Assembly (NCBI GenBank): GCA_030063045.1
Contig: JAQSEB010000059.1
Coordinates: 4,526,001 to 4,590,000, forward strand
Source of the DNA: Pratylenchus scribneri
Lineage: Eukaryota > Nematoda > Chromadorea > Rhabditida > Pratylenchidae
DNA: 64,000 nucleotides
Direction: 5' to 3'
Positions 11,233 to 22,486 of this stretch are shown here, one piece after another. Within the stretch, counting starts at the first letter, position 1; each line of letters begins with the position of its first letter. The position numbers and the translations under genes were made by a program. Below the pieces are notes generated by a model. The model saw only the letters and a list, made by a program, of their open reading frames with translations, was not told where the DNA came from and did no database searches.

Positions 11233-11795
11233 GCAAATTTAAAAGCTTAAATTAAAATTTTATGCATATAAAAGCTAATGAATAATGATATGAAATGAAC
11301 AAAAATTATTGATGAATGATGAATGATAACGATTAATGAATATGAATATGTGAATGTGAATTCGATCGATAATTTTAACGATAATTCGATTCGCTCTGAA
11401 AACTAATATCAACATTGAATTTGGTTTTAAAACCACTTATGTTATTTCGCGTCTGCCATTTTTGGGTTTGCAGGGCTTGGATTCAATGCAATATAATAAC
11501 ACGAATACTAGTTTATTAGACTTTTGGGAATTTTTCTCTAATCAATAAATATCTACCTATCTTTTTTAAAAATATATTTTCCTATCGCTTATCGCATCGC
11601 ATACCTATATTGCACGTAACAATAAACAATAAGAATTTTGATGACAATAAAAATTTTTTAACTTAACTCTGATTCTGATGAATTGGTCCCTGATCCCTGT
11701 TTGTTTTTTATTGAATAAGTTAACTTCCCATGAATTTACCTAATTTGTAGTAAATATTTTTAATTCTATTTAATAAAATTATAGAAAACCAAAAT
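11233..11795. other. Divergent intergenic/promoter interval
   Basis: AT-rich spacer between the minus-strand chimeric gene and the plus-strand RPN9 gene. No promoter elements can be named with confidence. Confidence 0.5.
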
Positions 11796-13526
11796 ATGTC
11801 GTCTCAAAAAGTTGAACAATATCTACAAAATATGGCAAATACAATCGAAGATCCAAATATTGCAGAAGCATTCCAGGATCTTGAAGGTTTTTATGTCAAC
11901 AAGTGAATAATTTATTTATAAAATTCAATAAAATTTTACTTTTTTAAGACTTTGGAATCAACTTTCCGATCTTACGAAGCAACTTGTTAACAAACCGGAA
12001 TTTGTCAACTCTAAATTTGTTAAACTTGACGCCTTTTATGAGGTTATATTATATTAGACATTATTCATTCCTTTTTAATGAGAAATTTGTAGAATCTCAT
12101 CAAAGATTTTGAACATCGAATTCAAGGATTACAATTGGTTGAAATTGTATTGCCAATTGCTGAGAACAAATTCAAAAACGGTTTTTTTTTATAAATATGA
12201 TCACAAATTATTGCAATTCAATTCAGACAAGGCATCTGCATTCGAATTTTTGAAAAAATTCGAGAAAACTGTCGAGAACGATGAAAAGGCATTGGTTCGA
12301 CTTTTATCGGGGAAGATAAAATTGCACCTGGAAGAACATCCAACACCACAGCAAGGCAAAGATATGAATTCAATCAGAGTAAAATTATAAAAATATTAAT
12401 TCAAAAAAATGATAATAAATATTTTAGAAAATGATCGAGGAGACCGAACAGAAATTGGACCGTCTGGTTGAAGTTGGCCCGGTGCATGCTGCATTTTACA
12501 AAGTCTCAGCGGCCTATCAACGTCAAATTGGCGATTATGCTCGTTATTATACGGAAGCATTGCGCTATTTGGGATGCGAAGATTTGGACAAACTTTCTGA
12601 TGGAGAGCGAATTCAGCATGCATTGTTGCTTTGTGTGGCAGCACTTTTGGGCAAAGGAATTTACAATTTTGGGGAATTGGTTGGTATTTATGAATAAATC
12701 CATTTTATAATTTATTCATTTAGTTGGCTCATCCAATTTTGCAAGCACTTGAGGGAAGTCCGAAAGGATGGCTTGTTTCTGTTTTGGATGCATTGAATTC
12801 GGGAAATTGGAATGAATTCCAAAAGGTAATCCAAATATTCAATTTATTATTAATTATTAAATAATTTTTCACAGTATAAATCAAGACTTGAGGCAGAAGC
12901 AGCGGATTTGAAGAAGAATATGCCAATGTTGGAGGAGAAATTGCGACTTCTTTGCTTGATGGAGGTAGAAAAGCATTTAAATAAATTCATGCATACATTA
13001 TTATTCAAAATAATATAAAGAAAATAACACAAAAATGGTGGAAATATATTCTCGAAAAATCATATTTTTTTGGTCATCAAAAATTTTGGAATATAATCTT
13101 CTTTTTTTTTCATCTCACTCATAAGCAAAAAAAAATATTATTATTTCAAATTAATAATTCCCAACAAATTAAAGATGGCCACCCAGCTTCCACCAAAACA
13201 GCGGAATTTGGCATTTGACAAAATCGTCAAGGAAACACATTTGGATGAAGATTCGGTTGAATTATTGGTGATGAAGGCATTGGCCAATGGACTCATCCAA
13301 GGCCATATTGACCAATACACCAAAAATGTGAACATCACTTGGGTCCAGCCTCGGGTCCTTTCCACCGATCAGGTGAGAATCTCAATCAATGTTCAAAAAT
13401 AATCAAATTCCATTTTTTCAGATAAGGGCATTGGCTGAGCGGATGAATGAATGGCGAAAGAATGTGAATAAATCGGGGGATTATATGCAATCATATGCAA
13501 AGGATGTCATCGTCGCATATACCTAA
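11796..13526 (+). CDS. rpn-9: 26S proteasome regulatory subunit RPN9 (PSMD13)
   Basis: Nine exons (11796-11902, 11949-12042, 12093-12180, 12227-12378, 12428-12679, 12724-12825, 12875-12964, 13175-13372, 13422-13526) give 395 residues, the usual size. Family blocks are easy to follow: FYVNKLWNQL near the N-terminus, the helical-repeat block YYTEALRYLGCEDL, GKGIYNFGELLAHPIL, and the C-terminal PCI winged helix with DEDSVELLVMKALANGLI and ITWVQPRVL. RPN9 is a non-catalytic subunit of the lid of the 19S particle. All introns are GT-AG and short, except intron 7 (about 210 bp). Exon 1 has to run past an early GT to keep the KLWNQL block in frame. Confidence 0.95.
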
Positions 13527-15642
13527 ATTAATTGACCTTTTTTTTGTTGTTGTATTTCCACCATCAATGCAACTTTAAATAAATTATTTGTATGGGCGAT
13601 ATTTTTTTCTTTTAAAAAATCAACCAACCAAAATGAATATTCTTTGAATGTTGCTTTCATTTTTTTTAAATTGGATTTGGGGGAGGGGAATATGCTGATT
13701 GATTTATTGATGAATGCCGAATTTGTGTCGGAATTTAGTATTCTCCAAGCAATAACAATTCAATCTTTATTTTTAATGTCCATCACCGGAGAATACCCAA
13801 TTCGCGTGGACACAAATTATTTTGGCCGATTAGCAAAGAAAATGCCGAAATTGGGGGAGAAATAAGGGAGGAATGAATGGAATTGAATGGGGATGAATTG
13901 TTGGCTGGGAAATGAGCACAAATTTATGTTGTTTGGGGAAGTTGGCAGCAGTCGACTGGAAATTGTCGTCTTCATCGGTGAATTCAACATCCGGCCTTAT
14001 TGGCAAAGGAGCCGAATGGAGGGAGAAACACCTGCGCATAAATTGGAGGGAAAAAGTCAAGAAAAAGTGGGGAAAAGCCGCGGGGAATTAATTAGCCGTT
14101 ACCCGAGTCAATTCCCCCACTTCACCTCTTCTGGGCAACGACGGGCGGGATTTACCTGGCTGGCCAAGTCAATGTTGGCAAATGGCCGAAGGGGGACATT
14201 GTGCCGCAAAAAAAGTAAGCCGTCGATGAATGGGGTGGAGGGAAGGGGATGGAGGTTTGTCGCGCGAAAAAGGAAAATAAAAGTGGAATGGAAGGGGAAA
14301 TGGGCAAAAGGGAATAAGCAAAGTGTGTCATTCTCTCCTTTCACACAAAGGTTTTGTTTTTAGCCATCATGAGACACAAAATTGGAACTTACATTTCCCT
14401 GCCAAATTCTTGAAAACTAAAAAGTCTGCCAAAATTTTCGGGTCGATTCCTTAGTTGGCTTTTTGCGCATTTCCGCTTTTCCCTCCCCCATTCCCATTTT
14501 GTGGCCATACTCCTTTATTCCGCCTTTGCGTGCTCCCAAAAGGCGGATGGATGGCAGCGGCTGCTCATTTCCTCTCTGTCCCCTTCCCTACCAAGAAGAT
14601 AAGCAATTGCCGCCGGCTGGTTGAGGTGCTGCTGCAATTTGGATGGAGCTCCCCGGGGGCAAGGCCCACAATGGCCAGAAGAGCCGATCCTCATTAGAAT
14701 TAGCGAAATGAGCAAGGAAGAATGGAATGGAAGGGGGACAAAGGATGGCCAAGAATGAATGGAGAAAATAAGGCGGAAGGAATTCAAATTGAGACAAAAC
14801 AGAGAGGAATATTTGGAAGGGATGGATGGATCCATTTCAATTCTACAATGTCAAATCATTGAATGGAAATATATTTTTTATGGAAAAATAAATGAGCCGA
14901 AAGGCATTTTAAGGGGCGAAAAGGAAACGAACCCAAGAGGAGGAGCCAATGTGGCCAATATTGAGTGCCATTTCGCTCATCAGCAAGGACTCGGCCCAAC
15001 TCGACGGCACAGTGGTTCGAAAATGGGTGCGAGACAAACTCAATTAGGTTGGGCCAAAAGAGGCGAAATGGACTTTTGGAGGGGGTGGCGATTTGGTGGT
15101 GAATGAGGGACAAATCGATTGAAGGGGAAAATGAAAAGGGGCATTCGAGGGTACACGTAAGGAAGTAGCCTTTTTTGGAGGCAAGAGGACCACCAATTCC
15201 GGCAAGAATCAATGTTTGCGTGGATGACCCTCTTTGGAGTGGTTTTGCCTTCTCCGGTTTCTCCAACATTTTTGGGGGCTGGAGAGACAATGTGCCGAGG
15301 AATTGGGGCCGAAATTGGATTTGCCGCCAAGAGAAGGGAGGAAAAAGGCGGAAATGGGCGAATAGAAGGGAATGGAGGGAGGATGGAATGCCGAGGAAGG
15401 GGAGGCAGCACCAAATGGGCCGGATTAATGAAATTAACACCAGCAGCTGGATGGGGAAATGGGTGGCCAAAATGGATGAGCATGTCCAAATGAATGAATG
15501 GGATGAATGAATGAATGATGGGGTTATTGGGGGATGGGCCAAAATGGATGCAGAGGCAATTTAGGCTGGGGACAACAAATCGAAATGGGCAAATGGCAAG
15601 CAAATCGATGGACATTCGAGACTCACGTGGCCAATCGACATT
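13527..15642. other. Purine-biased non-coding stretch, no supportable gene
   Basis: Two kilobases with strong strand asymmetry: the plus strand is rich in G and A (GGAATGG, GGGGAA, AATGAATG). The bias produces long open frames on both strands, including a 228-codon minus frame at 14856-15542, but their translations are Pro/Ser/His/Phe-rich and look non-coding. No domain or consistent splice pattern was found. It may be the downstream region of the minus-strand frame at 15643-16092. Confidence 0.5.
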
Positions 15643-16092
15643 TTAGTGTCGCAAAAAGGGTGGAATATAGGCTTCCCCTCTTCCAAATGAACCACCTTTT
15701 TTGCCACTTGACCCCCCAAAAATGGTCAACCAACCTTCCCATTTCCAATTCTCCACCTCATAACCATATTTTGCACCTTCAACCAAAAAATGTTGCTGTA
15801 AATCACGTGTTCCCCTCCTTCCTTTCCAATACACGTCGTAAATGGGCCGATCAGTCCACGCTTCCATGGCCCATTCCTCTAACATCTTTTCTCTTTCTCC
15901 AATTTGCTTTTTTGCCTCTTTGATTCCAATGTTCGTTTCCTTATCAGTCAAAGGAATGGCCACATGAAATGATGTTCCCCCATTTTTTCCAAGGATCGCG
16001 CGTTCTCCCTCCCAAAATGCCCTATAAATTGCTATCATCAAAATGAGTATTCCTTCAAAATCATTCCATAATTTTCCATTTTCGGTGGACAA
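15643..16092 (-). CDS. Hypothetical protein, possibly first exon of a longer gene
   Basis: A 149-codon frame starting at ATG 16092, 109 bp upstream of and divergent from the elongase. Unlike neighbouring long frames, its composition looks protein-like, with mixed charged and hydrophobic residues: an N-terminal hydrophobic segment (ILILMIAIYRAFW), a charged helix (IKEAKKQIGEREKMLEEW) and an aromatic stretch (RPIYDVYWKGRRG). A plausible donor (GGGAAG|GTTGGT) lies near residue 121, so the rest may be intron. I do not recognise the family, and nothing outside the frame supports it. Confidence 0.4.
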   Translation of the reverse strand: MSTENGKLWNDFEGILILMIAIYRAFWEGERAILGKNGGTSFHVAIPLTDKETNIGIKEAKKQIGEREKMLEEWAMEAWTDRPIYDVYWKGRRGTRDLQQHFLVEGAKYGYEVENWKWEGWLTIFGGSSGKKGGSFGRGEAYIPPFLRH

Positions 16093-16201
16093 TGATTGTT
16101 CATAATTAACTAAATTCCCTTCCCTTTTTGCTTGCTTTCAATTTATTAAATATTTTCAGCCTTATTCCCTCATTCACTTGGATTTGATTTATCCCAACAA
16201 A

Positions 16202-17239
16202 ATGACTTCCACTGGCCCTTCAGTTTCCTCTCCTCACACTTTTCTGTCCGTTTCCCTCAGCCGACCATTCAATTGGGCCGCTGCCAGGGAATATACGGCC
16301 TCCACCCAGGGTCCTGCAATTTGGGTGACTGCTGCCTATGTTTTGGTCATTTTTGGCATCCAATTTTTGATGCGCGACCGAAAACCATTCCAATTGACTT
16401 TGAGTTTGCGCCTTTGGAATTTGTGGTTGGCCGTATTCAGCATTGCCGGCTCATTGGTGACCACTTACGGGTTATTGAGTGAAATTAGCAAATATGGCCT
16501 TGTTTCCACCTACACCCAAAGCAGGGACTTCTTCCAAGGAACAATTGGACTTTGGACATTTTGGTTGGTGAATTCCCCTTTTTAATTTTATTTTCCCTCC
16601 TTTTGAAGGTTTTGCATCTCCAAATTTGCGGAATTAGGCGATACCATTTTCATTGTGCTTCGCAAAAGGCCATTGATGTTTTTGGTTAGCATTCCTTCCT
16701 CCATCCCAAATATTCATTTTACGCCTTTTCCAGCATTGGTACCACCATGTGGCCACCCTCAATTATGGCCTAATGTCCTACGTTGACCAGACTGCCTTCA
16801 ATACTTGGATTGTATGGCTCAACTTTTCGGTTCACGCTGTCATGTATTCCTACTATTTCTTGGCCGCATGCCGAATTCGTCTTCCAGCCTGGTTCGCCCA
16901 ATGCTTGACCACCGCACAAATCACCCAATTTTTGATTACTTTGGCCATTTTGGCGCATGTTGGCCTTCGAATGTTGGCCGGATCCCGAGTTGATACGAGT
17001 AAGTCGCGATAGGGAATTAACATCAAAACAAATTCATTCATTTTTCAGCTCCAACTTCCTATATTTATTGTTTGTTGATGGAAATTAGCTATGTCGTTCT
17101 TTTTGGCAATTTCTTCTACCATTCATACATTGCCGGAGGCGGCAAAAAATTCCAGAAGGAAAAGCAAGTGAAAACGGCCAATGGAACAGCTGTGGCCAAT
17201 GGAGGCGAACACAAAAATGGATCGTTGAAAAGTGAATGA
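16202..17239 (+). CDS. ELO-family very-long-chain fatty acid elongase
   Basis: Four exons (16202-16563, 16609-16684, 16734-16998, 17049-17239) give 297 residues. Family marks are the KFAELGDTIFIVLRKRP block, the HxxHH box as HWYHHVAT, the following NTWIVWLNFSVHAVMYSYYF block and about seven hydrophobic spans. ELO proteins are 3-ketoacyl-CoA synthases in the ER that condense malonyl-CoA with a fatty acyl-CoA. The basic tail is Lys/Asn/Gly-rich (KKFQKEKQVKTANG). The sequence looks closest to the ELOVL6 / nematode ELO-1/ELO-2 type, but the exact orthologue cannot be decided by eye. The exon 1 donor was fixed by phase so that W-FCISKF is preserved. Confidence 0.92.
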
Positions 17240-17597
17240 ATGAATGAATTGGGCAAAGGAAAACAATGAATTGGATATTAATTGTGATTCGATTGACACT
17301 AAAATTATAAGATTTTATCAATGCAATTTACAATTTGTAACAAATTTGGTCGCAATAAAAGAGGATTTATATATTTTTTTTTTTATTAATTATCATTAAA
17401 ATTCATTGATTAGAAATTGAATTGGATATAATTTTAAATGAATCGAAGGGGGTGGGGGGGGTTTTTTTTGAGCAAATTCATCAAATTAGACTTGTCCAAT
17501 TCCTTGTGATGTGGATGGGTCAAAAACTTTCGTCACAAATGGCCATTTCCCAATCCATTGTTTAATATCAATACTTGCCAATTTCATCCATCCAATT
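17240..17597. other. Short convergent intergenic spacer
   Basis: The 3' ends of the elongase (plus) and NAB gene (minus) face each other here. AATAAA-like signals are present for both. An interrupted G run (17448-17461) followed by T8 is the only notable sequence. Confidence 0.6.
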
Positions 17598-20500
17598 TTA
17601 TTCCTCTTCTCCGTCACCCTCTTCTTCCTCCTCCTCCCTTTCCTCAATTTTTCCTCCTCTTTCGTCCATTTCCGCTTCGCCCCTTTCCTCTTTTGATGTT
17701 TCCACCGTAGTTGATTCTGCCGTTGATGATGCCCCAGAGCAACTTCTTTCTGGTGATGCCGGTTCCATTCCAATTGTGACGGTACCAGGGGGCATTTCAA
17801 ACATTCTGGCCAACTTCAAAAAAGGAATAAATGTTAAAATTTCCTATTTATTTTATTTATTCAACTTTTCTGGCCAAAGGAAAGAGAATGTCCCTTCGGG
17901 CCAACAAATCTGCTCTCAGCAAACTTAATTGTGCGGCTGCCTCATTCACAATTCTCTCATGTCGGGTCAATGCTTTGTCTGGTCGACGTTTTGCATCGAA
18001 TCGGCCATAGATTCGAGCGAATAGTCGAAAATGCTCCAAACGGAGTGGATCCTCGGGAGGCAAGGAAATTGCCTCGAGCAATCCTCTGAAATGGGGCATC
18101 AAATTGGATGTCATTCATCCTTCCCATTTCACCTTTCCATTCGATGTTTTCCTTGCCCCGTTCGTGGTTCCAATTTTCTCGGAACTTGTCCTATGAATTC
18201 CCTCGCCAATTGGCCAAGTCGCCCAATCTCGGAATCAGTTAATCGTTCGGTGGATGGACTGGATGGAGATAGTGCTGAATGAATAAATAAATTGGGGATA
18301 GAACATTCACCATTTCAGTATTAAATAACCTTGTTCTGCTGGCATTGTTCCTCTGCTTCGACTCCTCATCGGTTCTTCCTCCCCAATTTCAGCCTTTTTT
18401 AAGCCAATTTCCTCCTTTGGTGTACTTGGCGGAGAAAATGACATCCTGGCTTTTTTGACGGCCCCAATTAATTGTTGATTGGGCAAAAAATTGGCGGCTT
18501 GGCCAGAATGGACCAAACTGAGTAGGAATTGATCAGTCAACGCAGGGAGGGGCAAAACAAGAGGATTATTGCTCTTTTGGGACGAAAATAGGGAAGAAGA
18601 AGTAGGAAATGCTGAAATGAAAAGGACATATGAAATTTGGAGGAAAATGAGAGGGAACCATTTGTGGAAGGATGATTTGAGGAGGCAGATTGGGCATTTG
18701 ATGAAGTGGATGGAGCAAATAGAAAATCAGGCCCAATTGGGGGAGGCTGATGGGCCAAATTGGCACCTGCCAAGTCCAATTGTGCCCCGGGCAAATAACC
18801 TGAAATGGGAAAAAGCATTGGAATTTGTTTTTTTGCTATATTCTGATTTTTGTGTTTTGCCTCATTCTGATTTTATTTTTGCCCCATTCTGATTTGTAAT
18901 TGTGTTTTTGCCCCATTCTGATTTTTTTGTGTTTTGCCTCATTCTGATTTGTAATTGTGTTTTTGCCCCATTCTGATTTTTTGGGTTTTGCCTCATTCTG
19001 ATTTTATTTTTGCCCCATTCTGATTTGTAATTGTGTTTTTGCCCCATTCTGATTTTTTTGTGTTTTGCCTCATTCTGATTTTTTGAGTTTTTGCCCCATT
19101 CTGATTTTTTGTGTTTTTGCCCCATTCTAATTTTTGTGTTTTTGCCCCATTCTGATTTTTGTGTTTTCCTCATTCTGATTTATTGTGTTTTTGCCCCATT
19201 CTGATTTTTGTGTTTTCCTCATTCTGATTTATTGTGTTTTTGCCCCATTCTGATTTTTGTGTTTTGCCTCATTCTGATTTTTTGTGTTTTACCTCATTCT
19301 GATTTTTTGTGTTTTTGCCCCATTCTGATTTTTTGTGTTTTTGCCCCATTCTGATTTTTTGTGTTTTTGCCTCATTCTGATTTTTGTGTTTTCCTCATTC
19401 TGATTTATTGTGTTTTTGCCCCATTCTGATTTTTGTGTTTTGCCTCATTCTGATTTTTTGTGTTTTACCTCATTCTGATTTTTTGCGTTTTTGCCCCATT
19501 CTGATTTTTTGTGCTTTGCTCCATTCTGTTTTTTGTGTTTTTAGCCCCATTTCTGATTTATTGTGTTTTTGCCCCATTCTGATTATTCTGATTTTTTGTG
19601 TTTTTGCCCCATTCTGATTATTCTGATTTATTGTGTTTTTGCCCCATTCTGATTTTTTGTGATTTTGCCCCATTCTGATTATTCTGATTTTTTGTGTTTT
19701 TGCCCCATTAAATGTGTATTTTGTCCCATTATAATTTTTTTATGTTTTTGCCTAATTCTGATTGATTATTCTGATTTTTTTACCTTATTCTGATTTAATA
19801 CAAAAGATCAGAATACATCAATAAAAAGGCACAAAAAAGGCTAGAAGCAATGGCCTTATCAATTTTTTGTGTTCTAATTAGGAAAAAAATTAAATACCAT
19901 TTTGGCTTTCAAAGAATAAAACCTGGGACTAGGAATTGGAGGGCGGCGGTGAGATTGTCGGTTGAGGAAGTACTGGGAAAGTCGATTGGGGGCAAACCTT
20001 AAAATGGATTGGGAATTGGGTGGGGGAGGGTGGCAAAATTTGTCCAACCAATAAATGGGACGGTGCCAACCAAAAATTGGGCACGATTCAATGAAAATTC
20101 ACTCAAAGTTCGTTGAAGTCGGCGAACATGCAAAGGCTTTGATGCCATTCCAACCTTGGGGGTAAATTTGAATGGAGAAATGGAGCATTGGACAAACCAA
20201 TGACATTATTTCCAAGAATTCGGTCTCATCGCATTGCATTATTTGGTCAATATCATCGCCTCCTTGTGAAATGAAAATGTCAAAATATTGGGTGAGCCGT
20301 GCGCGAAAAAGAACGGCTTGCAATTGCCATTCGGCCAATGATTGGGCAGAACGCATTCCGGACATATGCAATGAACTCCTTTGAGTTAGATCGAAGGGAG
20401 GAAAATACATTTTTAAGGGCAAAAATTGGGAATGAAAAAGAAAAATGGCTTTTTTGACGGGATTGGCTATATTCCCGCCCCATTTTGCAATTTTGAAGAT

Positions 20501-20909
20501 GAGGATTAAAAGAAGGCCGGGGATAATGTTGGCCAGTAGCCATCAATGTTTTTTTTCAAAGTAACATTCCTTGGGATTTATCCGGCAGCCAATGTTCCCC
20601 CAAAAAACATAATCCTCTCTTTTTGGTCATTTTCTTCCTCCAATTATATTAATTTTCCAGTGCCTCTACCCCAATTCCATTCCATCCAATTCAAATTCAT
20701 TCATTGCTTCTTTCCAACCTGTTCGATGGTTGTCGTTGCTCCGAAGTGCCGGCATCAGCGGCTGGACCCAATTGAAGTTGGGGTGATTGTCCCTCATTGA
20801 GTGGGGGACTTGGGGTGGATTGTGGTTGATGTTGGCGTGATGGGGAAGGGCCGGATGCCATCGAGGACTTCGAATTGTGTCGGCCTCCTCCAATCGACTT
20901 TTCAGCCAT
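17598..20909 (-). CDS. mab-10: NAB-family transcriptional co-repressor (MAB-10-like)
   Basis: The N-terminal NCD1 domain is clear: AEWQLQAVLFRARLTQYFD, then QGGDDIDQI and EFLEIMSL, joined across a 46-bp intron to VGMASKPLHVRRLQRTL. The NCD2 domain lies near the C-terminus: IYGRFDAKRRPDKALTRHE, then NEAAAQLSLLRADLLARR and FPLARKLARMFEMP. Exons recognised include 20909-about 20722, 20385 onward, about 18280-18130, 18085-17866 and 17813-17598. The protein ends in an acidic Glu-rich tail. NAB proteins bind EGR-type zinc-finger factors and repress targets; in C. elegans MAB-10 works with LIN-29 in the larval-to-adult switch. The middle is Ser/Pro-rich, and one intron holds a 1-kb minisatellite. 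The first exon (MAEKSIGGG) is the least certain. Confidence 0.88.
18835..19795. repeat. About 25-bp minisatellite in a NAB-gene intron
   Basis: Roughly 35-40 imperfect copies of a unit like TGATTTTTTGTGTTTTTGCCCCATTC, with variants that swap GCCCCATT for GCCTCATT and some that insert an extra TGATTATTC. It translates into long MGQKHKKSE-type frames that are not genes. It shares the core TTTGTGTTTTT(A)GC with the minisatellite at 6792-7507. Confidence 0.92.
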
Positions 20910-22486
20910 TAAAATGTTTTTTTACCAAAAAATTGGGAATGAATTTTTGGTAATGGAAAAAAATGGTGGACGCAAAATGATTTGGAATTTGAGATAAGAA
21001 ATTGTGTTGAGGAGAAGGCAAGGAAAGAATGGCCCCCAAATTCTACGGTAAGTGGTGCCCACATTGGCAGAGGTGAATGAATTGTGCGCGAAAATGGATG
21101 AAATAAATTGGAATGACAAAGAAGACTGAAGGGAGGGGGAAGGAAATCGATTCATGATGATCCTTGAGGGAAGATGGGGGGGGGGGGGGGGTTGAATGAT
21201 TGTTACTGTAATGGGAAAAAGGATGGATTCATTTTGTAGTGCATTTACTCAAAAGAATTTAAATATAAATCCTTCAAAGGAGGGAGAACAAAAAATAACT
21301 GCCTGCCACACACCCGCCTTTGATGGTGCCAGCCGGCGGGAAGACAAAAAAAGGCAAAAAGGGCAAATTGACTGGCTGGCATTAAATGTAGAAGGAAAAA
21401 TGGGGTGGGGAGGGGGCAAATAATTTGTGTAGCATATTTTGATGCTCATGAATTTGTGGAAAATGTGTTGTGGAAAATGTGGGGCACAAGCATCCAATTG
21501 GGTGGTGGGAATAATTCCCGAAGAATGGTCCGAATTCGTGCAGTTGAATTGAATGTCCCGTCAAAATGAATGAATGCAATTCAATGTGTCACTCTACGCC
21601 TTCCTCTTTTACCCTCCAGCCACTTCCTTTGCCCTCGGTGGTCGTCCACTTTTTCGCTGCAAAAAATGCCTCGGATAAAAAAGCCGATGGCGGCGGCCTT
21701 CTCGATGGCCGTGCTGCCCCGCGCCAACTCGCCTGCTTTTTTCCTCAATCCCGACCAAAAAATTTGAGCAAAATTGGCCTATCGAATAAACCAAACGATG
21801 GCCACGAATATTTCACCCATTCTATCCCAGTTGTTTTTTTTGCCAAACGCAAATAGGAACGGAGAAGGAGGAGGGAATGGGTCGTCAACGAGAAAATGTC
21901 GAGAATCGAGACTGGCGAGAATGGGTGGGAATAGAAAAGAAGGAAAAATGTGATGATGGACCAACTCATTCCTCTGCTCCCTTCGCACACATTTCCAACC
22001 ACCCTCTAGGCTCCTCATTCTCACTCAACTCCGCCCCCAACCACCGCAGCCTTTCCTCCATCCAATCCAATCACTGCTTCCCCCTCCCCCCTCCGCCGCC
22101 CCCATTATTGGGTTACGCTCCCTATGAAAAAACTACGGTTATAAAAAATTGGAGTACGGCGATGCGTTGCGGCTCGTTTAAAAATGAAATGAATGAAAGG
22201 ATGAAATAAAAATTAAGGCTTAAAATTATTCAACATTTATCATTTTTTGATAAAGCAGAGTAAAATTAATATAATCGAATTCATTTTGAGTATATTTAAA
22301 ATGTATTTTTGGGCTTCGGAATAGGGAAGGAATATCACAATAATAAAATACACACATAAAATAGTCGAAAATGTGAGATTGGGATAGAAGTTTGGATGGA
22401 AGGGATGAATGGCAACTGGCTATTCTTTTTAATTATTCATTTCATTTCATTTGATTATGATGATTCTGTTGAGTTTGATCGGCCAA
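20910..22486. other. Intergenic, G-rich patches, no gene seen
   Basis: This separates two minus-strand genes (NAB downstream, CLC upstream). It contains a 16-G run and several open frames on both strands whose translations look random. No conserved motif was found. Confidence 0.5.
21176..21191 (+). repeat. Poly(G) tract, 16 G
   Basis: An uninterrupted run of 16 G in AT-rich intergenic DNA. Confidence 0.95.

Noticed and set aside
14856..15542. 228-codon minus-strand open frame
   Set aside because: Long because of purine bias; the translation is low-complexity and overlaps other equally long frames in other phases.
15040..15615. P-loop-like string GETGEGKTT in a 191-codon minus frame
   Set aside because: Only the nine-residue string fits. 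The rest is Pro/His/Phe-rich with no Walker B or GTPase motifs, and the opposite strand is equally open, so it is most likely chance in a biased stretch.
18862..19673. Repeated MGQKHKKSE-type open frames on the minus strand
   Set aside because: They are translations of the 25-bp minisatellite; the unit length drifts and breaks frame, and the array lies in a NAB-gene intron.
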